Positions 16,365 through 24,109 of a DNA stretch of 53,807 nucleotides are shown in pieces; position 1 is the stretch's first letter, and the number at the start of each line of letters is the position of its first letter. The position numbers were made by a program, and so were the translations under genes. The notes under the pieces were generated by a model. The model saw only the letters and a program-made list of their open reading frames with translations. It did no database searches and was not told where the DNA came from. This stretch comes from an uncultured Treponema sp. (GTDB taxonomy: Bacteria > Spirochaetota > Spirochaetia > Treponematales > Treponemataceae): contig CAKULY010000015.1 of assembly GCA_934667505.1 (NCBI GenBank), positions 1 to 53,807 on the forward strand, in the 5' to 3' direction.

Positions 16365-17075
16365 ATGAATTCAAAATCAATCTTCAGGAAAATTTTTGCG
16401 GCATTTTTTGCGCTTCTGGTTTTTCAGCAGGTTTGGACAGACGAAATTTCTGGAAAAGCTTCTGAAAATGTTCGGACATTTTTGGTTCGGGCGGTTGTAG
16501 CTCCGGGCAGTGAGTGGAAAGAAAAATTTCCGCCGCAGTTTGCATTGTGGATTCAGGATTCGGACGGAAACTTCAGCCAGACAATTTTCGCCACAAAAAA
16601 GGCTTCAAAGAAAAAGTGGATTTTCGCGCCGAAAGACGGCCGCCCGGAGGCTCTTCCTGTCTGGTATCATTCCTGCAAAAATTTTTATGCTTCTGAATCT
16701 GAAAATGAGATGGACGCGGTAACTTCAGCGACTCCAAAAGGAGGTTTTGAAATCGCACGGAAAATTCAGCTTGCAGAAGGCGAAAAATATTTTGTTTACG
16801 CAGAAGTAAATAAAAGCTTTGACTACAACGAATTCTATCCGGAAAATGCTGAGAAAAATTCCGCCGAATATTCAGACGTGAATGGACAGCCTTCCGCAGT
16901 CTACCGCGCGGAACTCAGCTTTGAAAATCCTGAGTCAAAACTGGAACTTGTAGGAACAGGCTCTCTTGACGGAAAAAGCGGCTCGGTCGAATACAAGACA
17001 GAAACTCTGACAACCGCGAAAAATCTTGTGAAAAAAATTATTGTGTGCCTTGAATTTCCTGGAGATGAAAAATGA
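16365..17075 (+). CDS. Secreted DUF2271-like protein
   Basis: 236 residues with a signal peptide (about residues 1-25, cleavage near VWTDE). The mature part contains PPQFALWIQDSDGNF and GRPEALPVWYHSC, which resemble DUF2271-type periplasmic proteins seen next to redox and FMN-linked proteins in other bacteria. Function unknown. GGGAG precedes the ATG. It overlaps the next gene by 4 bp (ATGA), so the two are translationally coupled; with the TetR gene 16 bp upstream this is a compact operon. Confidence 0.6.
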   Translation: MNSKSIFRKIFAAFFALLVFQQVWTDEISGKASENVRTFLVRAVVAPGSEWKEKFPPQFALWIQDSDGNFSQTIFATKKASKKKWIFAPKDGRPEALPVWYHSCKNFYASESENEMDAVTSATPKGGFEIARKIQLAEGEKYFVYAEVNKSFDYNEFYPENAEKNSAEYSDVNGQPSAVYRAELSFENPESKLELVGTGSLDGKSGSVEYKTETLTTAKNLVKKIIVCLEFPGDEK

Positions 17076-17650
17076 AAATCCTGATTCTAAATGCCTCGCC
17101 AAAACCTGCTGGAACAATTTCGCAGATGATGAAATTTCTTGAGGATGAAATCCGCTGGAAAATTCCAGCCGCTGAAATTGAAACCGTCCGTGTGCCCTCT
17201 CTGAAATTCAGCAGCTGCGCAGGATGCATGAAGTGCCGCACCGCCGGGAAATGCATTTTTACTGGAGACGACGCAGACGTTGCAGGGGGAAAAATTGCAA
17301 GCGCAGATTTTCTCGTAGTGGCTTCGCCGTGCTGGTGGGGCAACATGACCGGCAGCTTGAAGTCGCTTTTTGACCGCAACGTTTTCCGCATGATGGGCGA
17401 GTCAAAGCACGGAATTCCGCTTCCTCTCCTCAAAGGAAAAAAAGCCGCAATCGTAACAGCCTGCACAACTCCGTTTCCGTTCAATGTGATTTGCCGTCAG
17501 TCATCGGGCGTTTTTAGTTCAATCGGCGAAATCCTGAAGTCGGCCGGAATAAAAATCATCGCAAAAATCTGCGCCGCCGGAACAAAGCATTCTCCTGGCC
17601 TTACAACGGCTAGAAAACGCAAGATTTTGAAAGTTGTGAAAAAAATATGA
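17072..17650 (+). CDS. Flavodoxin-fold NAD(P)H-dependent FMN reductase
   Basis: 192 residues. Starts with the FMN-phosphate loop LILNASPKPAGT, has the CAGCMKCRTAGKC cysteine motif typical of the iron-sulfur flavoprotein/NADPH-dependent FMN reductase group, and the isoalloxazine-side segment SPCWWGNMTGSLKSLFDR. Members reduce quinones, azo or nitro compounds, or flavins. GGAG lies 7 nt before the ATG. As the last gene of the TetR operon it is the most likely effector enzyme, perhaps reducing the compound sensed by the regulator or serving the secreted partner protein. Confidence 0.8.
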   Translation: MKILILNASPKPAGTISQMMKFLEDEIRWKIPAAEIETVRVPSLKFSSCAGCMKCRTAGKCIFTGDDADVAGGKIASADFLVVASPCWWGNMTGSLKSLFDRNVFRMMGESKHGIPLPLLKGKKAAIVTACTTPFPFNVICRQSSGVFSSIGEILKSAGIKIIAKICAAGTKHSPGLTTARKRKILKVVKKI

Positions 17651-17778
17651 CATACAAAAAGCAGTCTCTGATAAAAAGCGGAAGCTGCCTGAAAAGACAC
17701 GACGCGAAGCAGCCTTATGCAACAACTCTCCAGAGCAAGCCCGTCAGTCAGCCTCAGACCGCGGCGGACGCCCGTACC

Positions 17779-18423
17779 TTACCCGAAAATCTGTCCCGGA
17801 AGCTTCAGTTTTTCTTTCGGTGGAAACTGCCTGTCGAACTCCTCTGCTTCCTTTGAGTCGATAAAATATCCGTCAGGCTCCTTGAAAGTTCCGCCGCCAG
17901 CTTCCTTCACTTTGTCCAGAAAGCCCGGTACAAGCTCCTTTATCAGAAAATAGTCCGCGTCCGGGTCGGCATGGTAGAAAACGCCTTTTGTCTTTGCCAC
18001 GACAAAGCCGCTTTTTCCGTAGAAGCCGATGTTGCCGGTGATTGCAAGCACGCCACAGCCCATCTCCTTTGCCTTCTCCATCGCGTGCCCAAGAAGAACT
18101 GTTCCGTAGCCTTTGCGCTTGAAGTTTGGCGCAATGCTGATTGGTCCGAATGTCATAATCGGAAGCGTTTTGCCGTTGTTAAGTCTGATTTCTGCCCTTG
18201 CGAACATCACGTGTCCGACCAAAACGCCGTTTTCTTCCATTATAATGTCGAGTTCCGGCACAAAGTCGCTTCTGGTGCGGAAGCTGTGCAGCACAAAATG
18301 CTCGTCGCAGCCGGGCTTGTAGACGTTCCAGAACGCCTCGCGCGTAAGGTTTTCGACCGCCCTGTAGTCCGCAGGCGTCTCGTTCCTGAAAGAGATTTTT
18401 TCCATGTCGATTTTGCTGTTCAT
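17779..18423 (-). CDS. GNAT family N-acetyltransferase
   Basis: 214 residues. The acetyl-CoA-binding segment (ISIAPNFKRKGYGTVLLGHAMEKA) has the RKGYG form of the Q/RxxGxG/A motif, and the preceding beta strand (GVLVGHVMFAR) and following FYGKSGF segment fit YhbS-like GNAT enzymes. Substrate unknown. The start at 18423 has GGAGG 10 nt upstream. An extra C-terminal segment of about 60 residues contains FIDSKEAEEFDRQFP. The gene is GC-rich, like its neighbours from 15.75 to 18.9 kb. A 9-bp hairpin (TTAGGGTTT/AAACCCTAA, loop ATCA) lies just upstream, at about 18456-18477. Confidence 0.85.
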   Translation of the reverse strand: MNSKIDMEKISFRNETPADYRAVENLTREAFWNVYKPGCDEHFVLHSFRTRSDFVPELDIIMEENGVLVGHVMFARAEIRLNNGKTLPIMTFGPISIAPNFKRKGYGTVLLGHAMEKAKEMGCGVLAITGNIGFYGKSGFVVAKTKGVFYHADPDADYFLIKELVPGFLDKVKEAGGGTFKEPDGYFIDSKEAEEFDRQFPPKEKLKLPGQIFG

Positions 18424-18653
18424 TTTTGTCTTGCCTCCAAAGTTTTTTGTATGATTTAGGGTTTATCAAAACCCTAAAAACGGCTGAGTCAAGGTCTTGA
18501 GCGTAAGCGTGCCTTGACCAGACGTATTTAATAATACGAAAATCCGCGCGTGTTTCCTACCTCAAAGACAGTTCAGAAAAGAGAATGAGAAAATCCGTTC
18601 GGACAAAAAAAACGGCGGACAGACAAAATCCATTGCCGTATCCGCCGTGATTT

Positions 18654-18935
18654 TCACCTTGCCTCCGCTTTTTTTTCGGACGAGATGATTCTGTAGACTG
18701 ACTTTTCGCTCAGAAAGAATTCTTGTGAAATCTCGCTGACCGAAAATCCTTCTTTGTAGTTTTTGTATATCCGCTGGTTCCGGCTTTTGTACCAGGCTTT
18801 GGAATCTTTTGATTCGCCCCAGTTTTTGCGGCTTTCGCATTTCTGCGGGATATACAGGTAAGTTCCAGCCGCATATTCCTGAATCATTTCAAGAAGCTCG
18901 GACGGAAGAACGTTTTTCGCCTTTACGTAGTTCAT
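18654..18935 (-). CDS. CD3324-like small helix-turn-helix protein
   Basis: 93 residues. It starts MNYVKAKNVLPSELLEMIQEY, then YLYIPQK and a terminal helix-turn-helix (GFSVSEISQEFFLSEKSVYRII), the architecture of CD3324/Mor-like small regulators. It probably binds DNA. It is encoded upstream of the GNAT gene on the same strand with about 230 bp between, which contains an inverted repeat GTCAAGG/CCTTGAC near 18488-18519. No Shine-Dalgarno is seen at this ATG. A 14-codon leader-like reading frame precedes it at 19014-19058. Confidence 0.75.
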   Translation of the reverse strand: MNYVKAKNVLPSELLEMIQEYAAGTYLYIPQKCESRKNWGESKDSKAWYKSRNQRIYKNYKEGFSVSEISQEFFLSEKSVYRIISSEKKAEAR

Positions 18936-19013
18936 TTTGATGACGCTTTTTCAAAAAGATTTTGATTTCTGATTGAGCAAGCAGTAAAAGCCTTTGAAAC
19001 TCAAACTGCGCCT

Positions 19014-19068
19014 TTACTGCCGGCGCAATACAAGTTCTAATGTGTTTGATTTTTTCAAAAAAACTCCT
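19014..19068 (-). other. Possible 14-codon leader peptide
   Basis: On the minus strand AGGAG (19068-19064), a 5-nt spacer and a TTG start (19058) open a 14-residue reading frame ending LRRQ and TAA (19014). An 8-bp inverted repeat GCAGTAAA/TTTACTGC overlaps its stop. It could be a leader for the CD3324-like gene, or chance. The rest of 18936-19150 shows no gene. Confidence 0.3.
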
Positions 19069-19092
19069 AAAATTTTTTGATGGTAGTTAAGT

Positions 19093-19121
19093 TTTATAGG
19101 TCAACATTCGACCTTATAAGA
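19093..19121. promoter_or_regulatory. Imperfect inverted repeat, candidate operator
   Basis: TTATAGGTC ... GACCTTATAA with a one-base bulge. On the minus strand a TATAAT and other -10-like hexamers lie next to it, upstream of the leader-like frame and the CD3324-like gene. Confidence 0.35.
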
Positions 19122-19150
19122 GCAATTATAATCTATTTACGCTGTTTTGT

Positions 19151-19363
19151 TAATTAGCCTAAACTTCGGGTTTTTATAACAGTTAGAAAAAAAGCTTTCA
19201 GCGAATTTTCAATTTGTTCAGACGGTTGTGCTCGCTCTTCGTTTGAATGGAGTTGGGTTGCTACGCAACTTTAATTGTTCTAATCGCACAAAGTCTTCAC
19301 AAATTGTAACTTCGCTTGCGCTTTCGTTTGTTTTTTTTCAAAGCTCGAAGTTTAGGCTAATTA
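19151..19363 (-). repeat. Dispersed MITE-like element, copy C (complete, 213 bp)
   Basis: Bounded by an 18-bp perfect terminal inverted repeat, TAATTAGCCTAAACTTCG at 19151-19168 and its complement at 19346-19363. The interior is the reverse complement of the element at 48490-48715 over nearly its whole length, including the GCAACCC, CATTCAAACGAAG and CGCTGAAAGC cores. No open reading frame is present. It resembles a non-autonomous transposable element. Confidence 0.85.
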
Positions 19364-19399
19364 GTCCAAACTTTCAATCTAATATTTGACTTTGGCATA

Positions 19400-19428
19400 T
19401 TGTCAAAAAGTTTGTGATTATTCATAAT
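19400..19428 (+). promoter_or_regulatory. deoC promoter, leaderless spacing
   Basis: TTGTCA (19400-19405), 17 bp, CATAAT (19423-19428), ending six bases before ATG 19435. The in-frame GTG at 19414 falls inside the promoter spacer, so it cannot be the start from this promoter. Confidence 0.6.
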
Positions 19429-19434
19429 GAGCGT

Positions 19435-20166
19435 ATGACTAAATCTCAAATAGCAACATATATTGACCATACTCTTTTGGATCCAAAGGCAGGAGTCCAT
19501 GACATCATAAGAATTTGCGAAGAAGCTAAGAAATATGGCTTTGCTTCTGTTTGTGTTAACCCGTGCTATGTTCCTCTTTGTTCTTCTGAATTAGCGAATT
19601 CTTCTGTAAAGGTTTGTACCGTAATAGGATTTCCTTTGGGAGCTAATTCTACGTCAACAAAGGCTTTTGAAGCAGCGGAGGCTGTCGCTTTTGGCGCAGA
19701 TGAAGTTGATATGGTTATCAATATAGGGGCTGCGCTTGACGGGCGTTTTTCAGAACTTGAACTTGACATAGCTTCTGTTGTTCAAAACGCAAAGCAGGCT
19801 GGCAAAAAAATTGGAAAAAACATAATTGTAAAGGTTATTCTTGAGACTTGCTTTTTAGATGATTCCTGCATACAAACTTGCTGCCTTTGCGCTGTAAAAG
19901 CCGGCGCAGATTTTGTAAAAACGTCTACAGGTTTCGCTTCTCCAAAAGGAATAAATGGCAACCTTTTGCCAAATGGAGCATCCGTTTATCACGTAGAATT
20001 AATGCGTAAAACTGTGGGACCTAATTTTGGCGTAAAAGCGTCTGGCGGAATCCGCTCTGCAAGAGCTGTCGTTTCTATGATTTGTGCTGGAGCGAATAGA
20101 ATTGGAACTTCAAGCGGAGTTCAAATAGTCGAAACTTGGGACGAAAGCGTAAAACTTCCTAAATAG
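19435..20166 (+). CDS. deoC: Deoxyribose-phosphate aldolase
   Basis: Class I aldolase converting 2-deoxyribose-5-phosphate to glyceraldehyde-3-phosphate and acetaldehyde in deoxynucleoside catabolism. The Schiff-base lysine is in ADFVKTSTGF, the second lysine in VKASGGIR, and DEVDMVINIG carries the catalytic Asp. Length is 243 residues from ATG 19435. A GTG 21 nt upstream would extend it, but it lies within the likely promoter and neither start has a Shine-Dalgarno, so I prefer 19435 with a leaderless transcript. Adenosine deaminase at 43.2 kb belongs to the same salvage area of metabolism. Convergent with the MBL-fold gene, 9 bp between stops. Confidence 0.93.
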   Translation: MTKSQIATYIDHTLLDPKAGVHDIIRICEEAKKYGFASVCVNPCYVPLCSSELANSSVKVCTVIGFPLGANSTSTKAFEAAEAVAFGADEVDMVINIGAALDGRFSELELDIASVVQNAKQAGKKIGKNIIVKVILETCFLDDSCIQTCCLCAVKAGADFVKTSTGFASPKGINGNLLPNGASVYHVELMRKTVGPNFGVKASGGIRSARAVVSMICAGANRIGTSSGVQIVETWDESVKLPK

Positions 20167-20175
20167 GCTAAATAA

Positions 20176-21111
20176 CTATTTTGCAAACCAAAGAATTCTA
20201 TTTTTCTCAATAGTATATGCAATTTGGTTTTCTTCAAGAAGATAAACTAAATATGCGTTTAATGTGCAGTTTATTAATTGGTATTGCTGAAATCCTAGTC
20301 TTATTTCATTTCTGTCTGCAACTCTTTTTAATAGTTCTTCTTTTGTAAGTTTTTCTTTTTGCAATGATGAAAGGACGCAATATTCTGTTGAAAGAACAGC
20401 GATTTGATTTAGTTCCACAGTTTCGTTTATTCTAGTTACAGGAATTCCATGGCTTGGAACGTACCAATTCATTTCAAGAGTGTCAATTTTTGCAAGAGTT
20501 TCTTTGAATTTTTTTACATCGTAAAGAAAAGGAATCCAGTATTTTAAAATATGAGCTTGACCAAAAACCGCATCTGCGCAAAACAGACAGGTTTGTCCAT
20601 ATTTGCCGGTATAGATTACGCCTAGCATATCTAAATAATGGCCTGGAAGTTCCGTAAAAGTTATTTTGCAGCCATCTGGCAAATGAACGACTGTGTTTTT
20701 ATCTAAAATTTTATTGCATGCGCTAGAAGGCGCTAAGTAGTACGGACCTTGCAGTTCTTTAAAAGGATGGCCTCCGCAGACAATAGACGCTTGCACTTTA
20801 GGATTAAAAATGATGCCTGCTTCTCCTTTTGAAATCCATATTTCGCAATTTGTTCTTTCTTTTATGTAGGCGTTGGCGCCGCAATGGTCGGCATGAGAAT
20901 GTGTGTTTATTATGGCGCAAACATTGAAACCACCTTTTTCGTTCGGAAAAATTTTGTTAAGTTCTTCAAGAACGTTTTTGCCATCGGAATCTTGTGTTCC
21001 AGAATCTATAAGATAGATGTCAGTTGTTTTGCCATTTTTACAAGCGATTACGCCAACGTTTGTAGAACCTTCGATTACGTATAAATTTTGAAACAATTGT
21101 TTGTATGCCAT
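20176..21111 (-). CDS. Metallo-beta-lactamase-fold hydrolase
   Basis: 311 residues. Binuclear metal motif THSHADHCGAN (HxHxDH) is followed by a further His (LPGHYLDM) and Asp (FCADAVF), in the order seen in glyoxalase II-like MBL hydrolases. The C-terminal about 90 residues form a helical cap with winged-helix character (EELLKRVADRNEIR...), as in the MBL group containing a winged-helix tail (LACTB2-like). Substrate not assignable. TAAAAT (21118-21123, minus) ends six bases before the ATG and no Shine-Dalgarno is present. The promoter region abuts the greA terminator. Confidence 0.82.
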   Translation of the reverse strand: MAYKQLFQNLYVIEGSTNVGVIACKNGKTTDIYLIDSGTQDSDGKNVLEELNKIFPNEKGGFNVCAIINTHSHADHCGANAYIKERTNCEIWISKGEAGIIFNPKVQASIVCGGHPFKELQGPYYLAPSSACNKILDKNTVVHLPDGCKITFTELPGHYLDMLGVIYTGKYGQTCLFCADAVFGQAHILKYWIPFLYDVKKFKETLAKIDTLEMNWYVPSHGIPVTRINETVELNQIAVLSTEYCVLSSLQKEKLTKEELLKRVADRNEIRLGFQQYQLINCTLNAYLVYLLEENQIAYTIEKNRILWFAK

Positions 21112-21117
21112 AGTGCA

Positions 21118-21123
21118 ATTTTA
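21118..21123 (-). promoter_or_regulatory. -10 of the MBL-fold gene, leaderless spacing
   Basis: TAAAAT on the minus strand, preceded by TGTGA, six bases from ATG 21111. The -35 region overlaps the T-run and hairpin of the greA terminator. Confidence 0.45.
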
Positions 21124-21135
21124 TCACAATATAAT

Positions 21136-21180
21136 AAAAAAGGCAGTTTGTTTTGTTCTTTTGAAACAAAATAAACTGCC
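21136..21180 (-). terminator. Intrinsic terminator of greA
   Basis: Minus-strand hairpin GGCAGTTT/AAACTGCC with an inner stem TTTTGTT/AACAAAA, followed by six T residues (plus-strand A 21136-21141). It begins 24 nt after the greA stop. Confidence 0.85.
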
Positions 21181-21203
21181 CATTTTATAAGTTTTACCTT
21201 ATT

Positions 21204-23918
21204 TTAGATTTTTGCTGCTTTTATATCTTTTACGGTGTAATTGTATTTGTGCTCATTGATTGTAAAAGTAATTGTTTCTCCAGCTTTTTTGTCCATAATC
21301 GCATTTCCAAAAGGAGCCATGTAAGAAATTACATTGTTATCAGGATCTGATTCCCATGGTCCAAGAATAGTAAACGTTTCTTCTTCGTTTGTGTCATTGT
21401 TTTTAAGTGTAACAACGGTTGCAAATGAAATAATTGAAGTTGTAATTGTTGTTGGATCAAATACTACAGCTCTGTTTAATTCTGCCTGAAGCTTTGAAAG
21501 CTGCTCGTTCAACCAATGCTGTTTTTCTTTTGCTGCATGGAATTCGGCATTTTCTTTTAAGTCGCCTTTTTCCTTTGCTTCTGCAATTTCTTTTGCATTT
21601 TCTGGAATGTCCACAGTTTGAAGCCTGTTGAAAAGCTCCTTCTTTTCGTTGAGTTTTTTAGCAGTAACCAACATTCCTTTTGGAGCCTGGCTCTTTTCTT
21701 CAGAAACATGGAACTTAAATTCTGGATATTTTTCCCTAATTCTGTTTCTCATTGTCGTCTTGTAAGAAGAATCAAGCTCAGCAAGGTCGTCAATAAGAGT
21801 GTACATGCGTTTTACTGTTTCTTCATCATTTTCGAACATAAAATTCAAGAGCGTGTCGTTTTCAAACAGAAGCTGAGTTGCTTTCTTGTTGATTTTTTTG
21901 TTCTCTGTTGTATTTACATGGTTTGCGATTTCCCTAAACGTAAGTTCAATTAAATGGATTAAAGTTATAAGTTGCTTTTCGTAAGAAATTCCGCAGTCTT
22001 TGAACCAATCTTCATTCTGGCAGTTTTCAAACATATACAATACTGCATTTCTGTAGTCTTTGCAGTTTGTAAAACAGTTTGCAGCCAGTTTTTCAAGTTT
22101 ATCTGCAAAACCGCTGTTTACCAGTGTTGAAATCATTTCGCTTGAATGTACAATAGGGAAGAGCTTTATATACTGGTCAGACCAATCAGGAAGCATCCTT
22201 ACATTCTGAAGGAAATCCTTTTGCAAAGATGTGTTTTTTGTGTCTTTTAGCTGAGTATAAATTTCCCTTGGATCTTCAATTTTTTCGTAAATCTGCTGGA
22301 ATGAAACTTTGCAAGGATTTACAAGCTGCTTGATAGAATTTGTTATTTCTTGAACAACAAGGTATGATGCAAGCGCTTCTTTTGTGATTCCAGAAGAACT
22401 TTCAATAGAATCTAGGGTTTTAACGTATCCTGCAAAATAGTTGAACATTTCGGCGAAGAGCTCGCTCGTTTTGTCTGTTTCGTCTTTCTTTACGTATTTC
22501 ATTATTATGTCGATGCGCGCAAAGAACTGTTTTTGAGCTTTGAACTCTGTAGAAAGTTTTTCTTCTATGCTGATTTCATTTTCTCGCACAGTATACATTG
22601 AAATATCGTTTGGATTTACACCGAAAGATGAATTTGTTTCAAGGCAGTGCTTTGCAGCGCTGTTCCAAGATGTCCATTCCCCAGGAGTAAGAATTGAAGG
22701 AACAAGCTCTGCTTTAATTCTTTTGAAGTCACAGTTGTTATCAAAACTTTTAATGATTGTTTTAAGAGCCCAAACTTTGTCTTCTTTGATTTTTTTAGCC
22801 AAAACTTCTTTCTTATTTTTTGCCTTCAATACCCAAATATGATCGTTAGAAAGAGGCGTTAATGCGGTTACTGCCATTTTTAAAGAGATTGTATGTGTTC
22901 CAACTTTTTTACCAAAATAAATTGTAAGAACATCGTTTTCTACTTTTGTGATAATTCCAACGCCCCAAGCTCTGTGGAATACATAGCTTTTTACATCAAA
23001 AGCTATGTGCTTTTCAAAGTCGTTTATAGCTTCAAAAACATTTCTGTAGTTCTGCGTAAGATTTGATGAGCGAATATAATCGTCAAGATGGCTGTGGTCC
23101 GCATATTTGCCTTTGTAGCAGTCAGTAATTTCTTTTCTAGCCCAAATGTCGTGCTGATCGATTGATAAAATTTCTTTAAGAAGGCGAATAGCTGTATCCC
23201 ATTTTTTGTTGTCTTTGTACCAATTGTAAAGTTCCTGCAAAAGAATTGCAGTCTTATCTTCTCCAAGAGTTTTTGCAACCTTTCTTTTTACAAGCTGGAA
23301 GAAGTCTATTTCCTGAGGAATAAGTTGAACAAGCTTTGTCCAAAGTTCCTTTACGGCGTTTAAATTGCCTTTGTTTATATAGCGAAGAATTGCTTTTTTG
23401 TAGTACTCAGTTGCATTTTCAACGTCGCTTTCTGATTCAAAGTGTTCTGCGAGAGCTCTTGCGAGGTCTGCTTCTTCAAAATCTATTTTAACTATTTGAG
23501 CATACAAATCCCATACTTTTGCATTTCCGTTGGAGCGATAGTATTCTGCCAACGTCCTAAGTGCAAATTTGTTGTTCGGATCATCTTCTAGAATGCTTGT
23601 GCATAGATATTCAACTACAGATTCTTTATGGTTCTTTTGGAATATATCAACAAGCGTTACAAGCGCAGAATTGTCAAGAGTTCCTTTCTGCAAAGAAATC
23701 ATTCCTGAAATATACAATGCAATTATACTGTCTTTTGAATGCAAAAGTTGTTCGTCACAAATGTTTTGAATTTCGTCCAAGCAGTTTTCACTTCTGGCTT
23801 TTTCTACGATTCCAGCAAGTTCAACAAACTTTTCTTTGGTATAGTTGCTGATAGTGGCTCGTGTCCAAGTTTCTTCTTTGAGCATGTCCTGAACGGATTT
23901 GATTAGTTCTTCTGACAT
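21204..23918 (-). CDS. greA: Transcript cleavage factor GreA with giant N-terminal extension
   Basis: 904 residues. The last about 160 are a complete GreA: coiled coil with AKEKGDLKENAEFHAAKEKQ (the acidic tip that enters the RNA polymerase secondary channel) and a C-terminal FKBP-like domain (TILGPWESDPDNN). It rescues backtracked polymerase by stimulating RNA cleavage. The first about 740 residues are helical TPR-like repeats (for example ALRTLAEYYRSNGNAKVWDL) followed by a region with a small beta domain near residue 320 (VFHRAWGVGIITKVENDVLT). Treponemes are known to carry about 900-residue GreA proteins, so this is lineage-typical and not an assembly error. GGGAG lies 7 nt before the ATG. 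Confidence 0.92.
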   Translation of the reverse strand: MSEELIKSVQDMLKEETWTRATISNYTKEKFVELAGIVEKARSENCLDEIQNICDEQLLHSKDSIIALYISGMISLQKGTLDNSALVTLVDIFQKNHKESVVEYLCTSILEDDPNNKFALRTLAEYYRSNGNAKVWDLYAQIVKIDFEEADLARALAEHFESESDVENATEYYKKAILRYINKGNLNAVKELWTKLVQLIPQEIDFFQLVKRKVAKTLGEDKTAILLQELYNWYKDNKKWDTAIRLLKEILSIDQHDIWARKEITDCYKGKYADHSHLDDYIRSSNLTQNYRNVFEAINDFEKHIAFDVKSYVFHRAWGVGIITKVENDVLTIYFGKKVGTHTISLKMAVTALTPLSNDHIWVLKAKNKKEVLAKKIKEDKVWALKTIIKSFDNNCDFKRIKAELVPSILTPGEWTSWNSAAKHCLETNSSFGVNPNDISMYTVRENEISIEEKLSTEFKAQKQFFARIDIIMKYVKKDETDKTSELFAEMFNYFAGYVKTLDSIESSSGITKEALASYLVVQEITNSIKQLVNPCKVSFQQIYEKIEDPREIYTQLKDTKNTSLQKDFLQNVRMLPDWSDQYIKLFPIVHSSEMISTLVNSGFADKLEKLAANCFTNCKDYRNAVLYMFENCQNEDWFKDCGISYEKQLITLIHLIELTFREIANHVNTTENKKINKKATQLLFENDTLLNFMFENDEETVKRMYTLIDDLAELDSSYKTTMRNRIREKYPEFKFHVSEEKSQAPKGMLVTAKKLNEKKELFNRLQTVDIPENAKEIAEAKEKGDLKENAEFHAAKEKQHWLNEQLSKLQAELNRAVVFDPTTITTSIISFATVVTLKNNDTNEEETFTILGPWESDPDNNVISYMAPFGNAIMDKKAGETITFTINEHKYNYTVKDIKAAKI

Positions 23919-23943
23919 AAAGTACTCCCATAAAAAGACAAAT

Positions 23944-24088
23944 AAAAGCTTTTGCTTTTAATTTTTCTTTTTAAGTTGTTTCGCAACGAAGTGAGAAACA
24001 ACAATTGTTAAAAAGTCTGCAACGCAAACTTGGAAAGATAAAAATGCATTTTTAAGCGATTTCGTCTTTCCTTGCAAAAAATAGTATA
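23944..24088 (-). promoter_or_regulatory. greA leader with several hairpins
   Basis: Minus strand, in order: TATACT (24088-24083) as a possible -10; GGAAAGA/TCTTTCC stem (24071-24032) enclosing the palindrome TAAAAATGCATTTTTA; terminator-like AGTTTGC/GCAGACT hairpin plus five T (24030-24010); GTTGTTTC/GAAACAAC stem (24002-23975); AAAAGC/GCTTTT stem (23959-23944). The T-tailed hairpin may either end the upstream TPR gene or attenuate greA. Confidence 0.45.
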
Positions 24089-24109
24089 AACTCTTGACTC
24101 TATTTTTAG

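Noticed and set aside
17647..17856. Short open frame after the flavoprotein gene
   Set aside because: No ribosome site, no recognisable domain, and it runs into the antisense of the GNAT gene.
17971..18459. Open frame (162 codons) opposite the GNAT gene
   Set aside because: Antisense to a recognisable acetyltransferase; composition is typical of a GC-rich shadow.
18562..18840. 92-codon frame overlapping the CD3324-like gene
   Set aside because: Out of frame with the recognisable helix-turn-helix protein, Lys/Arg-rich and without a start signal.
21204..23918. GreA length as a misassembly or gene fusion artefact
   Set aside because: About 900-residue GreA proteins with helical N-terminal extensions are usual in treponemes, and the frame is continuous.
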